Assembly (NCBI RefSeq): GCF_002102345.1
Contig: NZ_LQPP01000027.1
Span: 1-64,000 of the forward strand
Length of the DNA stretch: 64,000 bases
DNA from: Mycolicibacterium peregrinum
Lineage (GTDB): Bacteria; Actinomycetota; Actinomycetes; Mycobacteriales; Mycobacteriaceae
Reading direction: 5' to 3'
A program made the position numbers and the translations under genes. The notes below the pieces were generated by a model. The model made no database searches. It was given only the letters and a program-made list of their open reading frames with translations, and had not been told where the DNA came from. This document shows, in pieces, positions 49,582-57,559 of the stretch; the stretch's first letter is position 1, and the number at the start of each line of letters is the position of its first letter.

Positions 49582-50760
49582 CTAGACGAAAGTGGGCATC
49601 GCTGACCAGCCCCGCACCGCGGCGGTCTCCGACGGTTTGGCGTTGGCCCAGTCGACATTCCACTCCGGGAAGCGTTTGAGGATCTCCTCCAAGGCGATGC
49701 GACCCTCCAGGCGGGCCAGCGCGTTGCCCATGCAGAAGTGCGTGCCTGCACCGAAAGTCATGTGGGACTTCTGTTCCCGGTGGATGTCGAAGACGTCCCC
49801 GTCCGGTGCGAACCGCCGGTGGTCGCGGTTCGCCGCGCCGACCAGCATCAGCATCGCCGAACCTTCCGGCACGGTCTGGCCGTAGTACTCGACATCGCGG
49901 GTGACGTAGCGGGCGATCTGCAGTGCCGGCGGCTCCCAGCGCAGGATCTCCTCGATCGCCTGGGGGATGAGCTCAGGATTCTCCACCAGCTCACGACGTT
50001 GATCCGGGACGTCGGCCAGGGTCTTTCCGGCCCAGCCGATCAGGCGCGTGGTGGTCTCGGAGCCGGCTGTTGCGATGACCGTCAGGTACAGCAGCAGCTC
50101 GTCGCGACGCAGGGTGCGCACGGTGCCGGTCTCGTCGGTGAATTCGGCGTTGAGCAGATCGGTCATGATGTCGTCGGACGGATGCTCGGTGCGCCAGTCG
50201 ATGAATTCCGCGAACACCTCACCGGTGGCCAGGGCGTCGACTGTCTGCCCCTGCAGGGTCTCCTCGCCGTGGTCGGTGATGGCGCGTTGCCGGTCCTCGG
50301 GGATGCCCAGCAGCATGCCGATGACGCGCATCGGCATCTGTTCGCCGAGGTCGTTGACGAAGTCGAACTTGTCCGACCCGACCAGCGGATCCAGGCAACG
50401 CGCGGTGAATTCTCGGATCTGCGGTTCGAGTGCCAGCACCTTGCGTGGGGTGAACACCCGCGACAGCAGGTTGCGGTGGATGTTGTGGATCGGCGGATCC
50501 TCGAAGATCAGTGTTCCCGGCGGTATCTCCATGCCGGACTTGATGATCTCGAGCAGGGCTCCGCGCCCGGAGATGAATGTCTCATGGTCGATGACCGCCT
50601 TGTTGACATCGTCGTACCGGCTCAGTGCGTAGAAGTCGTGCTGCTCGTTGTAATACAGCGGGGCTTCTTCCCTGATTCTGGCAAACACCGAATAGGGGTC
50701 CATGTTGAGCTCGACGCTGTACGGGTCGTAGTACAGGTCGGCTTCGGTCGACGTGGGCAC
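49582..50760 (-). CDS. Cytochrome P450
   Basis: A 392-residue P450 with I-helix AGSETT and heme loop FGAGTHFCMGNALAR (ligand C343). GTG 50760 was chosen because AGGAGA lies at good distance before it; ATG 50796 would add 12 residues without a better site. No ferredoxin gene is adjacent. It is divergent from the limonene-epoxide-hydrolase-like gene at 50975, which would suit a P450 that makes an epoxide or alcohol. That link is inference. Confidence 0.9.
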   Translation of the reverse strand: MPTSTEADLYYDPYSVELNMDPYSVFARIREEAPLYYNEQHDFYALSRYDDVNKAVIDHETFISGRGALLEIIKSGMEIPPGTLIFEDPPIHNIHRNLLSRVFTPRKVLALEPQIREFTARCLDPLVGSDKFDFVNDLGEQMPMRVIGMLLGIPEDRQRAITDHGEETLQGQTVDALATGEVFAEFIDWRTEHPSDDIMTDLLNAEFTDETGTVRTLRRDELLLYLTVIATAGSETTTRLIGWAGKTLADVPDQRRELVENPELIPQAIEEILRWEPPALQIARYVTRDVEYYGQTVPEGSAMLMLVGAANRDHRRFAPDGDVFDIHREQKSHMTFGAGTHFCMGNALARLEGRIALEEILKRFPEWNVDWANAKPSETAAVRGWSAMPTFV

Positions 50761-50919
50761 GGCTGGTCTCCTGACCGTATCGAATGGGCTGTGCATCTGC
50801 TTAGCAGGCCGGGGGTGGCCCGGTCAAGGATTGGTTGCCGGGGCGCGGGGCGGGGTGAATTCGATACGGGCTGTTGCGGATTGAAAGGTCGGCTGATCCG
50901 GAAGCGATGTCTATCGGAA

Positions 50920-50943
50920 TTACACTCCGGAGCGCTAGTGTAA
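50920..50943. promoter_or_regulatory. Inverted repeat TTACACT-N10-AGTGTAA
   Basis: Seven-base perfect arms around 10 bases in the 214-base region between the divergent P450 (50760) and epoxide-hydrolase-like (50975) genes. A TetR-type site is plausible. The repeat does not belong to the GAGAAT family. Confidence 0.6.
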
Positions 50944-50974
50944 AAGTCTGCCAACAACGGCCGACGGGGGACTG

Positions 50975-51331
50975 ATGACCGCTGAGGAGATCGTGCGCGC
51001 CGAGATCGCGGCGTGGGGGAACAATGACGTCGACGAGGTCATGAATCATTTCGCCGACGACGCCACCTTCGACATCGGGCCCGACTGGCCGAAACTCTCG
51101 GGGCGCGATGCGATTCACGAAATGATGAAGGTGTTCTTCGCCGGCGGGAAATGCGTCGACCTGGAGATCCTGCACCTCGCAGTCGACGGAGATGTCGTGT
51201 TGATGGAACGGCGCGATCACTGGATCGTGAACGGACAGCAGATGAGCTGGCCGGTCATGGGTGCCTACGAGGTGCGGGACGAGAAGATCACGGCGTGGCG
51301 GGAGTACTTCTATCCGCCGAAGGAGTCCTGA
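50975..51331 (+). CDS. Limonene-1,2-epoxide-hydrolase-like / SnoaL-fold protein
   Basis: A 118-residue protein resembling limonene-1,2-epoxide hydrolases: MERRDHW (R79/R80, D81) and PVMGAYEVRDEKITAWREYF. In characterised enzymes an Asp-Arg-Asp triad opens the epoxide. Here the first Asp and the Arg are present, but the last position appears to be E110 instead of Asp. It could be an altered epoxide hydrolase or a related isomerase. The 3' end overlaps the convergent oxidoreductase gene by 44 bases. Confidence 0.7.
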   Translation: MTAEEIVRAEIAAWGNNDVDEVMNHFADDATFDIGPDWPKLSGRDAIHEMMKVFFAGGKCVDLEILHLAVDGDVVLMERRDHWIVNGQQMSWPVMGAYEVRDEKITAWREYFYPPKES

Positions 51332-52289
51332 GGTCGATCACGACCTTGCCGACAGCTTTGCCGGAGGCCACCTCGCGCAGTGCCGCGGGGGCTTCACTCA
51401 GCGGATAGACCGCACCGATGTGTGGCCGAACGGCACCGATGGCCAGCAGATCCCGCAGTTCGGCTTCGTTGCGGGTGAACTCGGCCGGGGCGATGTCCTG
51501 GAATTGAAAGCCGAGGACGTGAATTCCCTTGACCAGAACCAGGTTCAGCGGAATCCGGGGGATGACGCCCGAGGCGTAGCCGATCGTCACGAACCGGCCG
51601 CCGCGACGCAGCGACCGTAGTGCCGGCTCGGACAGGTCGCCGCCGACCGGGTCGAGCACGGCGTGTGCGCCGTCGGGCAGGGCTTCCCGCAGGGCGGCAC
51701 GTAGGTCGGCGCGCGTGTGGTTGACAAGCGAGACCGCACCATATTGCTCTGCAGCAGAGAGCTTTTCGTCAGATGAGGCGACGGCCGTGACCCGGCCGCC
51801 GAGGGCGGTTGCCAGCTGCACAGCCGCCAGACCCACGCCACCGCCGGCGCCCAGCACGATCACGTCGTCGCCCGATTCGACCCGGGCCACCGAGCGCAAC
51901 GTGTGATACGCGGTGCGGTGAGCCACCCCGAAGGCCGCCGCGGTGGCGTCGTCCACATGGTCGGGAATTCGGGCCAACCCCGACGTCGGAATACACACCT
52001 GTTCGGCGAACGCACCGAACAATCCAGTTCCCGTCACCCGGTCGCCGACGGCGAAACCGTCAGTGTCAGAGGCGACCTCGGTGACCACGCCGGCGAACTC
52101 ACTCCCCGGGATGAATGGCACCGGTACGTGGATCTGGTATTTGTCGGCCACCAGCAGTACATCGGGGAAGTTCACCGCGGCCGCGCCGACTTCGACCCGT
52201 ACCTGGCCGGACTCCAGCGGGGGAGCGGGGACGTCGTCGAGGCGAACGACATCCGGAGGCCCGTACTCGGGGCAGACGGCGGCCTTCAC
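51288..52289 (-). CDS. Quinone-oxidoreductase-like MDR dehydrogenase
   Basis: A 333-residue medium-chain reductase of the NADPH:quinone oxidoreductase type. GroES-like N-terminus, NADPH loop AGGGVG at residues 148-153 in LGAGGGVGLAAVQLA, and no zinc-binding cysteines. It would reduce an enone or quinone. GTG 52289 overlaps the phosphotransferase stop by four bases. It is the last gene of the 51288-55292 operon, and its end overlaps a convergent gene. Confidence 0.86.
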   Translation of the reverse strand: MKAAVCPEYGPPDVVRLDDVPAPPLESGQVRVEVGAAAVNFPDVLLVADKYQIHVPVPFIPGSEFAGVVTEVASDTDGFAVGDRVTGTGLFGAFAEQVCIPTSGLARIPDHVDDATAAAFGVAHRTAYHTLRSVARVESGDDVIVLGAGGGVGLAAVQLATALGGRVTAVASSDEKLSAAEQYGAVSLVNHTRADLRAALREALPDGAHAVLDPVGGDLSEPALRSLRRGGRFVTIGYASGVIPRIPLNLVLVKGIHVLGFQFQDIAPAEFTRNEAELRDLLAIGAVRPHIGAVYPLSEAPAALREVASGKAVGKVVIDLRTPSADRSTPATP

Positions 52290-53311
52290 TTGTAGCCGGT
52301 GGATTCGGCGAGTTCGGCGGCAGATCGCATCAGCTCGGTGACCACCGGCCCGAATGCCAGCAGCTTCTCGTCGTCGCCAGCCCGCTGAAAACCCTGCTCC
52401 AGGACGATCGCCAGCTTCCACTTCGCCAGCACCAGGTAGTAGTCGAGGTCGTCCACCTGGCGTCCGGAGACCTTCGCGTAGTGCGCCACGACGTCGTCGC
52501 GCGAGGGCATCCCACGCATGTCGACGTAACCCATCTCGGAGGGCTCCGGGTTGTCGGTGTCGGAGGGCCACGATTGCACCATCCAGGCCAGGTCCAGCTT
52601 CGGGTCGCCGACGGTGCCCATCTCCCAGTCCACGATCGCGGCCATCGTGGCCGGTGCGCCGTGGCGGTACATGACATTGGCGAACTGGTAGTCCCCGTGC
52701 ATCAGGCCCGGGATGAAATCGAGCGGCTTGTGGGCCCGCAGCCAGTCCGTGGCCACCTCCAGCCCGGGCAACTCACGGTTCTTGATCCGGTCGAGGAATC
52801 CGATCCAGCGGTCGACCTGGCGTTCGTGAAAGCCGTCGGGCCTGCCCAGATCGCTCAGCCCCTTGGCCTGCCAGTCCACCTTCGACAGCAGCGCAATACC
52901 CTCGGCCAGCTGATAACTCAGCCCGGGCCGGGTGCTCGGGTCGGAGTCGAACGGCTCAGGCCAGCGACCGTGGGTATCCATCGGTGACCAGCCTTCGACG
53001 AATCCCATCAGATAGAACGGCCGGCCCAGCACCTGCGGATCGGCGCAGACTCCGACCGCCGCAGTGTGCGGGACCTCCGTGCCGTCGAGGGCCTCGATGA
53101 TGCGCCACTCCCGCAGGATCCCCTTGTCCCGGTCCGGCGGGGCGCCCTCCGGCGGCATGCGTAACACGCACGTGTGCTCACCCCGGCGGATCTCGTAGAT
53201 GACATTCTGGGTTCCGCCGGACAGAAAGCGGGCCTCCAGCGGTTCGCCCTTGCCCGCCAGCCCGGCGGTGTCCATCCAATCGGCAAGGCGCGCAGTGTCG
53301 ATCGTGCTCAC
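52286..53311 (-). CDS. APH-type phosphotransferase
   Basis: A 341-residue kinase-fold protein with an intact active site: catalytic loop H205-G-D207 ... N212 (MHGDYQFANV) and metal site D228 in VDWE. It is encoded directly before an acyl-CoA dehydrogenase with four-base overlap. In animals the same two domains are fused in ACAD10/ACAD11, which handle 4-hydroxyacyl-CoAs by phosphorylation and elimination. A similar split role here is plausible but unproven. Confidence 0.84.
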   Translation of the reverse strand: MSTIDTARLADWMDTAGLAGKGEPLEARFLSGGTQNVIYEIRRGEHTCVLRMPPEGAPPDRDKGILREWRIIEALDGTEVPHTAAVGVCADPQVLGRPFYLMGFVEGWSPMDTHGRWPEPFDSDPSTRPGLSYQLAEGIALLSKVDWQAKGLSDLGRPDGFHERQVDRWIGFLDRIKNRELPGLEVATDWLRAHKPLDFIPGLMHGDYQFANVMYRHGAPATMAAIVDWEMGTVGDPKLDLAWMVQSWPSDTDNPEPSEMGYVDMRGMPSRDDVVAHYAKVSGRQVDDLDYYLVLAKWKLAIVLEQGFQRAGDDEKLLAFGPVVTELMRSAAELAESTGYK

Positions 53312-54609
53312 AGGTTGCCCACCTCAGCTTCCAGGTATTCGGCGAACTTGGCCTTCGCGGCGTCGCGCTTGCGCGGGATCCACTCGGTGGGCCAGGTGTC
53401 GGTGGTCGGCTGGTAGTCGCGCAGTACCTGCCGGGCGACGGTGGTCTTGTGGACCTCCGTCGGACCGTCGGCCAGGCCCATCACCGCGGCGCCGGTGACC
53501 ATGCCGAGGAAGGGCATCTCGTTGGTGACGCCCAGCGCGCCGTGGATCTGCATTGCCCGCCAGGCGATGTCGTGCAGTACGGTGGGCATGGCCACCTTGA
53601 CGGCGGCGATGTCCTTGCGGACCTTCTTGTAGTCGTTGTACTTGTCGATCTCCCACGCGGTGTAGAGCACCATCAGCCGGAATTGCAGCAACTGGGCGTA
53701 GGAGTCGGCGATGTAACCCTGGACGAACTGTTTGTCGGACAGCCGGCTGCCCTGCGTCTCGCGGCTGAGCGCACGTTCGCACATCATGTCGAGCGCCTTC
53801 TGGGCCAGGCCGATCGTGCGCATGGCGTGGTGAATCCGGCCGCCGCCCAACCGTGTCTGGGCGATGACGAACGCCTGGCCCTCGCCGCCCAACAGAGCTT
53901 CGGCGGGAACACGGACGTTGTCGTAGTGGATCAACGCGTGGCTGCCCTCGTTGTCCGGCTCACCGTACAAACCGACGTTGCGGACGATCTTGACGCCGGG
54001 GGTGTCGGTGGGCACCAGGAACATCGACATGCCCTGGTAGGCGCTGACCTCGGGATTGGTCACCACCATGACGATCAGGAACGACGCGGTTGCGGCGTTG
54101 GAGGAGAAGAACTTCCAGCCGTTAATCACCCAGTCGTCGCCGTCGCGCACCGCGCTCGTGGTGAACAGGGTGGGGTCCGCACCGGCGTGCGGCTCGGTCA
54201 TCGAGTAGCAGGAGAACAACTCTCCCTCGAGCAGTGGATGCAGGTAGCGCTTCTTCTGTTGCTCGGTCCCGTAATGCGCGATGATCTCGGCGTTGCCGGT
54301 GTCGGGAGCCTGACAGCCGAACACGATGGGCGCCCACTGCGAGCGGCCCAGGATCTCGTTGAGCAGCGCTAGCTTGAGCTGCCCGTGGCCCTGCCCGCCC
54401 AGTTCCGGACCGAGATGGGTGGCCCACAAACCTTTTTCCCGCACCTGTGCCTTGAGCGGGTCGATGGCCTCCCGGCGGCTGCCCTCCAGCGGGGTGAACT
54501 GTTTGTGCGGCCACGCCAGGTCGAGCGGTTCGACCTGCTCGGTCACGAATTCGTCTGCCCAGTCCAGCAATTCCTGATACTCGGGGTCGGTCTCGAAATC
54601 CCACGCCAT
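53308..54609 (-). CDS. Acyl-CoA dehydrogenase (ACAD10/11-like)
   Basis: A 433-residue acyl-CoA dehydrogenase. FSCYSMTEPHAGADPTLFTT is the FAD loop, DWVINGWKFFSSNA follows, and the C-terminal segment is QIHGALGVTNEMPF with GPTEVHKTTVARQVLRDY instead of IYEGT. The length (~430) and this tail fit the group that pairs with an APH-type kinase. The start lies 29 bases after the TetR stop; the end overlaps the kinase gene by four bases. Confidence 0.88.
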   Translation of the reverse strand: MAWDFETDPEYQELLDWADEFVTEQVEPLDLAWPHKQFTPLEGSRREAIDPLKAQVREKGLWATHLGPELGGQGHGQLKLALLNEILGRSQWAPIVFGCQAPDTGNAEIIAHYGTEQQKKRYLHPLLEGELFSCYSMTEPHAGADPTLFTTSAVRDGDDWVINGWKFFSSNAATASFLIVMVVTNPEVSAYQGMSMFLVPTDTPGVKIVRNVGLYGEPDNEGSHALIHYDNVRVPAEALLGGEGQAFVIAQTRLGGGRIHHAMRTIGLAQKALDMMCERALSRETQGSRLSDKQFVQGYIADSYAQLLQFRLMVLYTAWEIDKYNDYKKVRKDIAAVKVAMPTVLHDIAWRAMQIHGALGVTNEMPFLGMVTGAAVMGLADGPTEVHKTTVARQVLRDYQPTTDTWPTEWIPRKRDAAKAKFAEYLEAEVGNL

Positions 54610-54638
54610 CGGGGGTCCTCCGCTCTGGTTGTTGGTGG

Positions 54639-55292
54639 CTAGGTGGTGGTGTTGAAGCCGGTGATCATCGCGCCGATGTCGCGTGCGACGAGCTCGGTGA
54701 ACGAGCGGTCGCCGAAACTGCCGCCGGCCCAGTGCCGGACACCTTCGCTGACCAGGATCTGGGCCAGTCGGGACAGGTGCGGTACGTCGACGTGAGCGCC
54801 GAGCTTGCCGTCGGCCTGGGCGCGCGTGAACAACTCGCCGAACATGTCGGCGTCCTGCGTATCGGGGTCGACGTCGCCGGCCAGGATTCGGTGCTCGTGC
54901 CGGTACCCCTCCAGGATCGTCTCGACGATCAGTTCGGGTGGGTTGCGCACCATCGACCGTTCCAGGCTGCGGAGTGCCTCCGTGATGACGGCCATCATGT
55001 CGTAATCGCCGGTCAGGAGGGACTTCACGCGCTTCTGGGCCAAGCGGGTCGAGGTCAGGCCGACCTCGAACAGCACGTCTTCCTTGGCCGGGAAATAGAA
55101 GTAGAACAGCGCCCGGGACACTCCCGCGGCGCGGCAGATGTCGGCGACCGTGGTCTTGGCGTAGCCGTTCGTGCGCCAGAGCGCCATCGCGGCCTGGACC
55201 AGGTCGCGTTTGGTCTGGCGCGAGCGGGCCCGTTGGAACGAGGCACGACGTTGACTGCTGTCAGCAGTGTCAGTCGTGGCTTCTTTGGGCAT
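54639..55292 (-). CDS. TetR-family transcriptional regulator
   Basis: A 217-residue TetR protein with its helix-turn-helix at about residues 47-67 (TTVADICRAAGVSRALFYFY). It is the first gene of the minus-strand set TetR - acyl-CoA dehydrogenase - phosphotransferase - oxidoreductase and probably controls it. An imperfect inverted repeat at 55328-55348 in front of it is the candidate operator. Confidence 0.86.
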   Translation of the reverse strand: MPKEATTDTADSSQRRASFQRARSRQTKRDLVQAAMALWRTNGYAKTTVADICRAAGVSRALFYFYFPAKEDVLFEVGLTSTRLAQKRVKSLLTGDYDMMAVITEALRSLERSMVRNPPELIVETILEGYRHEHRILAGDVDPDTQDADMFGELFTRAQADGKLGAHVDVPHLSRLAQILVSEGVRHWAGGSFGDRSFTELVARDIGAMITGFNTTT

Positions 55293-55327
55293 ATTCGGAC
55301 TCTAACAACGGATTCCGCTATTGAAAA

Positions 55328-55348
55328 TAGTTGACGTCTGTCTAACTA
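55328..55348. promoter_or_regulatory. Imperfect inverted repeat TAGTT...AACTA
   Basis: Outer arms TAGTT (55328-55332) and AACTA (55344-55348) enclose GAC and GTC in slightly offset positions. It lies 36 bases upstream of the TetR start at 55292. A possible autoregulatory site. Confidence 0.45.
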
Positions 55349-55420
55349 TCTCAACATGAACCAACGCTGCCGGGTCGCCGGATTCTGATTACCGGCGGCC
55401 TCGACGTCCTGGTACACGCG

Positions 55421-55624
55421 GCGACCAAGGGTGCAGGTCCAGGCCTGGGCGCGTTCTGCGGCCAAGGCGTGGGCGGCTGACCGGGTCACGGTGAACGCGC
55501 TCGCGCCGGCAGTCGAGACCCCCGGCGTGGACCGGCTCTGGAGTTCCTGGCCGGCGAGGGGGCAGGCTTCATCACCGGTCAGTTGATCGCCGTCGACGGT
55601 GGTCTGACGATGCCGGGTGGATAG
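55421..55624 (+). pseudogene. Remnant of an SDR oxidoreductase C-terminus
   Basis: Three frames carry SDR pieces in the right order: AATKGA (after the YxxxK region) near 55421, then RVTVNALAPAVETP at 55482-55523, then FLAGEGAGFITGQLIAVDGG up to the stop TAG at 55622-55624. The N-terminal two thirds, including the cofactor motif, and at least two frames are lost. It occupies most of the 467-base stretch without an intact gene between the TetR and P450 genes. Confidence 0.75.
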
Positions 55625-55626
55625 GG

Positions 55627-55643
55627 CGAGAATCTTATTCTTG
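55627..55643. promoter_or_regulatory. Palindromic operator (CGAGAAT-CTT-ATTCTTG)
   Basis: A copy of the GAGAAT-N3-ATTCTC family with one mismatch between its arms, just after the SDR remnant and 117 bases before the P450 start at 55760. Confidence 0.6.
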
Positions 55644-55715
55644 CTGTTTGCCGCTGATCGGTCGGGGTCCGGCGTTGACGCGCAACCGGGGCTGTGGAAA
55701 TCTACTATTCATAGA

Positions 55716-55732
55716 TGAGAGGCGCATTCTCA
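55716..55732. promoter_or_regulatory. Palindromic operator (TGAGAGG-CGC-ATTCTCA)
   Basis: The right arm matches the consensus exactly; the left arm matches at five of seven positions. It lies 28 bases before the P450 ATG at 55760 and overlaps an upstream in-frame ATG (55715), which argues that 55760 is the true start. Confidence 0.62.
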
Positions 55733-55759
55733 TACGCGTGGCTGGAACGGGAGCAACAG

Positions 55760-57040
55760 ATGGCGATCGACCCAACGGGTATCGATTTTTTCCGCGATGA
55801 ACGATTGGTCGACGACCCGTATCCGTTCTTCGAGGCGCTGCGGAACAAGTGCCCGGTCAGCCGAGAAGACCACTACAACGTGACGATGGTGACCGGCTGG
55901 GACGAAGCCGTGCAGGTCTACAACGACGAGGAGACCTTCTCGTCGTGCCTGTCGGTCACCGGGCCGTTCCCGGGTTTCCCGGTCCCGCTGGAAGGGCGCA
56001 GCGCCGAAGAGGTCACCGCGCTCATCGACAAGCATCGCAATGATCTGCCGTTCAGTGATCAGCTGCCGACGCTGGATCCGCCGACCCACACCGATCACCG
56101 CTCGTTGTTGATGCGGCTCATCACGCCCAAGCGCCTCAAGGAGAACGAGGACGCCATGTGGCAGTTGGCCGATGAAGTGCTCGACAGCTACCTGGCGCCC
56201 GGCGGGGGTGAGTTCATCAAGGGTTTCGCCGGTCCGTTCACGCTGTTGGTGATCGCCGACCTGCTCGGTATCCCAGACGAGGATCGCGAAGCGTTCGTCA
56301 ACGGCATCAAACAGAACTCTGGCGGCGGCATCGGCAGCACCAGCAAGGAGTCGCTGTCCCACAGCCCGCTGGAGTTCCTCTACGGTCAGTTCTCTGATTA
56401 CGTGTCGGATCGTCGGGCCAATCCGCGCGACGACGTGCTCACCGGTCTGGCCGAGGCCACCTTCCCCGACGGCAGCATCCCCGACGTCGGCGATGTCGCG
56501 AGGGTGGCGACCAATGTCTTCTCGGCCGGGCAGGAGACCACGGTCCGCCTGCTGAGCACGGCGTTGAAAGTCCTCGGTGAGCAACCGGAAATCCAGCAGC
56601 GGCTGCGCGCCGACCGCAGCCTGATCCCGAACTTCATCGAGGAGGCGTTGCGGATCGAGAGCCCGGTCAAGGGCGACTTCCGCTTGTCGCGCTGCCCGGT
56701 GACCATCGGTGAGACCGAGTTGAACGCCGGCACCACGGTGATGGTGCTCAACGGTGCGGCCAACCGCGACCCTCGCCGCTTCGAGGATCCCGACACCTTC
56801 GACCCGGCGCGCAAGAACGCCCGCCAGCACCTGGCTTTCGGGCGCGGCATCCACAGCTGCCCCGGCGCCCCGTTGGCACGCGCCGAGACCCGGGTCGGCC
56901 TCGAGCGCCTGTTGGACCGCACCACCGACATCCGCATCTCCGAGGCCAAGCACGGCTCCGACGGCGAACGGCGCTACAGCTACATCCCGACGTTCATCCT
57001 GCGCGGGCTCACCGAGTTGCATCTGGAGTTCGACAGCTGA
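55760..57040 (+). CDS. Cytochrome P450
   Basis: A 426-residue P450 with I-helix SAGQETT and heme loop FGRGIHSCPGAPLAR (ligand C367). ATG 55760 follows GGGAG and lies after the operator; the ATG at 55715 is inside the operator region. The stop overlaps the ferredoxin start by one base. A DUF1330 protein and a luciferase-like oxidoreductase follow. The promoter carries two copies of the palindrome, linking this P450 to the Rieske and mhp-like operons. Confidence 0.92.
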   Translation: MAIDPTGIDFFRDERLVDDPYPFFEALRNKCPVSREDHYNVTMVTGWDEAVQVYNDEETFSSCLSVTGPFPGFPVPLEGRSAEEVTALIDKHRNDLPFSDQLPTLDPPTHTDHRSLLMRLITPKRLKENEDAMWQLADEVLDSYLAPGGGEFIKGFAGPFTLLVIADLLGIPDEDREAFVNGIKQNSGGGIGSTSKESLSHSPLEFLYGQFSDYVSDRRANPRDDVLTGLAEATFPDGSIPDVGDVARVATNVFSAGQETTVRLLSTALKVLGEQPEIQQRLRADRSLIPNFIEEALRIESPVKGDFRLSRCPVTIGETELNAGTTVMVLNGAANRDPRRFEDPDTFDPARKNARQHLAFGRGIHSCPGAPLARAETRVGLERLLDRTTDIRISEAKHGSDGERRYSYIPTFILRGLTELHLEFDS

Positions 57041-57234
57041 TGAAGGTGCGGGTTGACGAGGACCGTTGTGCCGGCCACGGCATGTGCCTGACTCTGTGCC
57101 CCGAGGTCTTCGAGATGTCAGACGACGGTTGGGCGGTGGCCGACCCGGAAGAAGTTCCGGCCGGGCTGGAAGACGCCGCACGCGAAGCGATACAGAACTG
57201 CCCGGAACGGGCGATCAGCGAAATCGACAACTAG
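57040..57234 (+). CDS. [3Fe-4S]/[4Fe-4S]-type ferredoxin
   Basis: A 64-residue ferredoxin with C10 and C16 (C-x5-C), C20 in LCPEVF and C54 in NCPERAI. The extra C20 near the cluster is unusual for the P450-partner type. It starts on the last base of the P450 stop codon and is the obvious electron donor of that P450. Confidence 0.88.
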   Translation: MKVRVDEDRCAGHGMCLTLCPEVFEMSDDGWAVADPEEVPAGLEDAAREAIQNCPERAISEIDN

Positions 57235-57249
57235 AGAAAGAGATTCGCA

Positions 57250-57546
57250 ATGGCATCTGCCAAGGGTTACGTCATCATCACCGAGGACATCAAAGACCCG
57301 GCCGGTATGGGTGAGTACGCCAAACTGGCGTCCAAGGCGATGGGCGGCGCAACCATCGTGGCCGTCGACCAGAAGCCCGAGGTGATCGAGGGCGCCTGGC
57401 ACGGTACCCAGACCGTGGTGCTCGAATTCGAATCCGTTGACGCCGCCCGGGAGTGGTACTACTCCGACGCTTACCAGGCGGCCGCCAAGGTCCGCCAAGG
57501 CGCCGCCGAGTGCAACGGCGTCATCCTCTCCGGCTTCCCCTCCTGA
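57250..57546 (+). CDS. DUF1330 family protein
   Basis: A 98-residue ferredoxin-like alpha/beta barrel protein of the DUF1330 group (KGYVIITEDIKDPAGMGEYA, then EGAWHGTQTVVLEFES and AREWYYSDAYQAA). Function unknown. It starts 15 bases after the ferredoxin stop and so belongs to the P450 operon. Confidence 0.8.
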   Translation: MASAKGYVIITEDIKDPAGMGEYAKLASKAMGGATIVAVDQKPEVIEGAWHGTQTVVLEFESVDAAREWYYSDAYQAAAKVRQGAAECNGVILSGFPS

Positions 57547-57559
57547 TCGGGCGGCCGCA

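Noticed and set aside
52290..52571. N-terminal extension of the quinone-oxidoreductase-like frame
   Set aside because: Shadow of the phosphotransferase gene; the family begins at GTG 52289.
4669..55732. CRISPR or repeat-array interpretation of the recurring palindromes
   Set aside because: Copies are single, dispersed by kilobases, tied to promoters, and not separated by uniform spacers.
55715..55759. Upstream ATG for the P450 gene
   Set aside because: It overlaps the palindrome, adds 15 residues not typical of P450s, and a ribosome-binding site precedes ATG 55760 instead.
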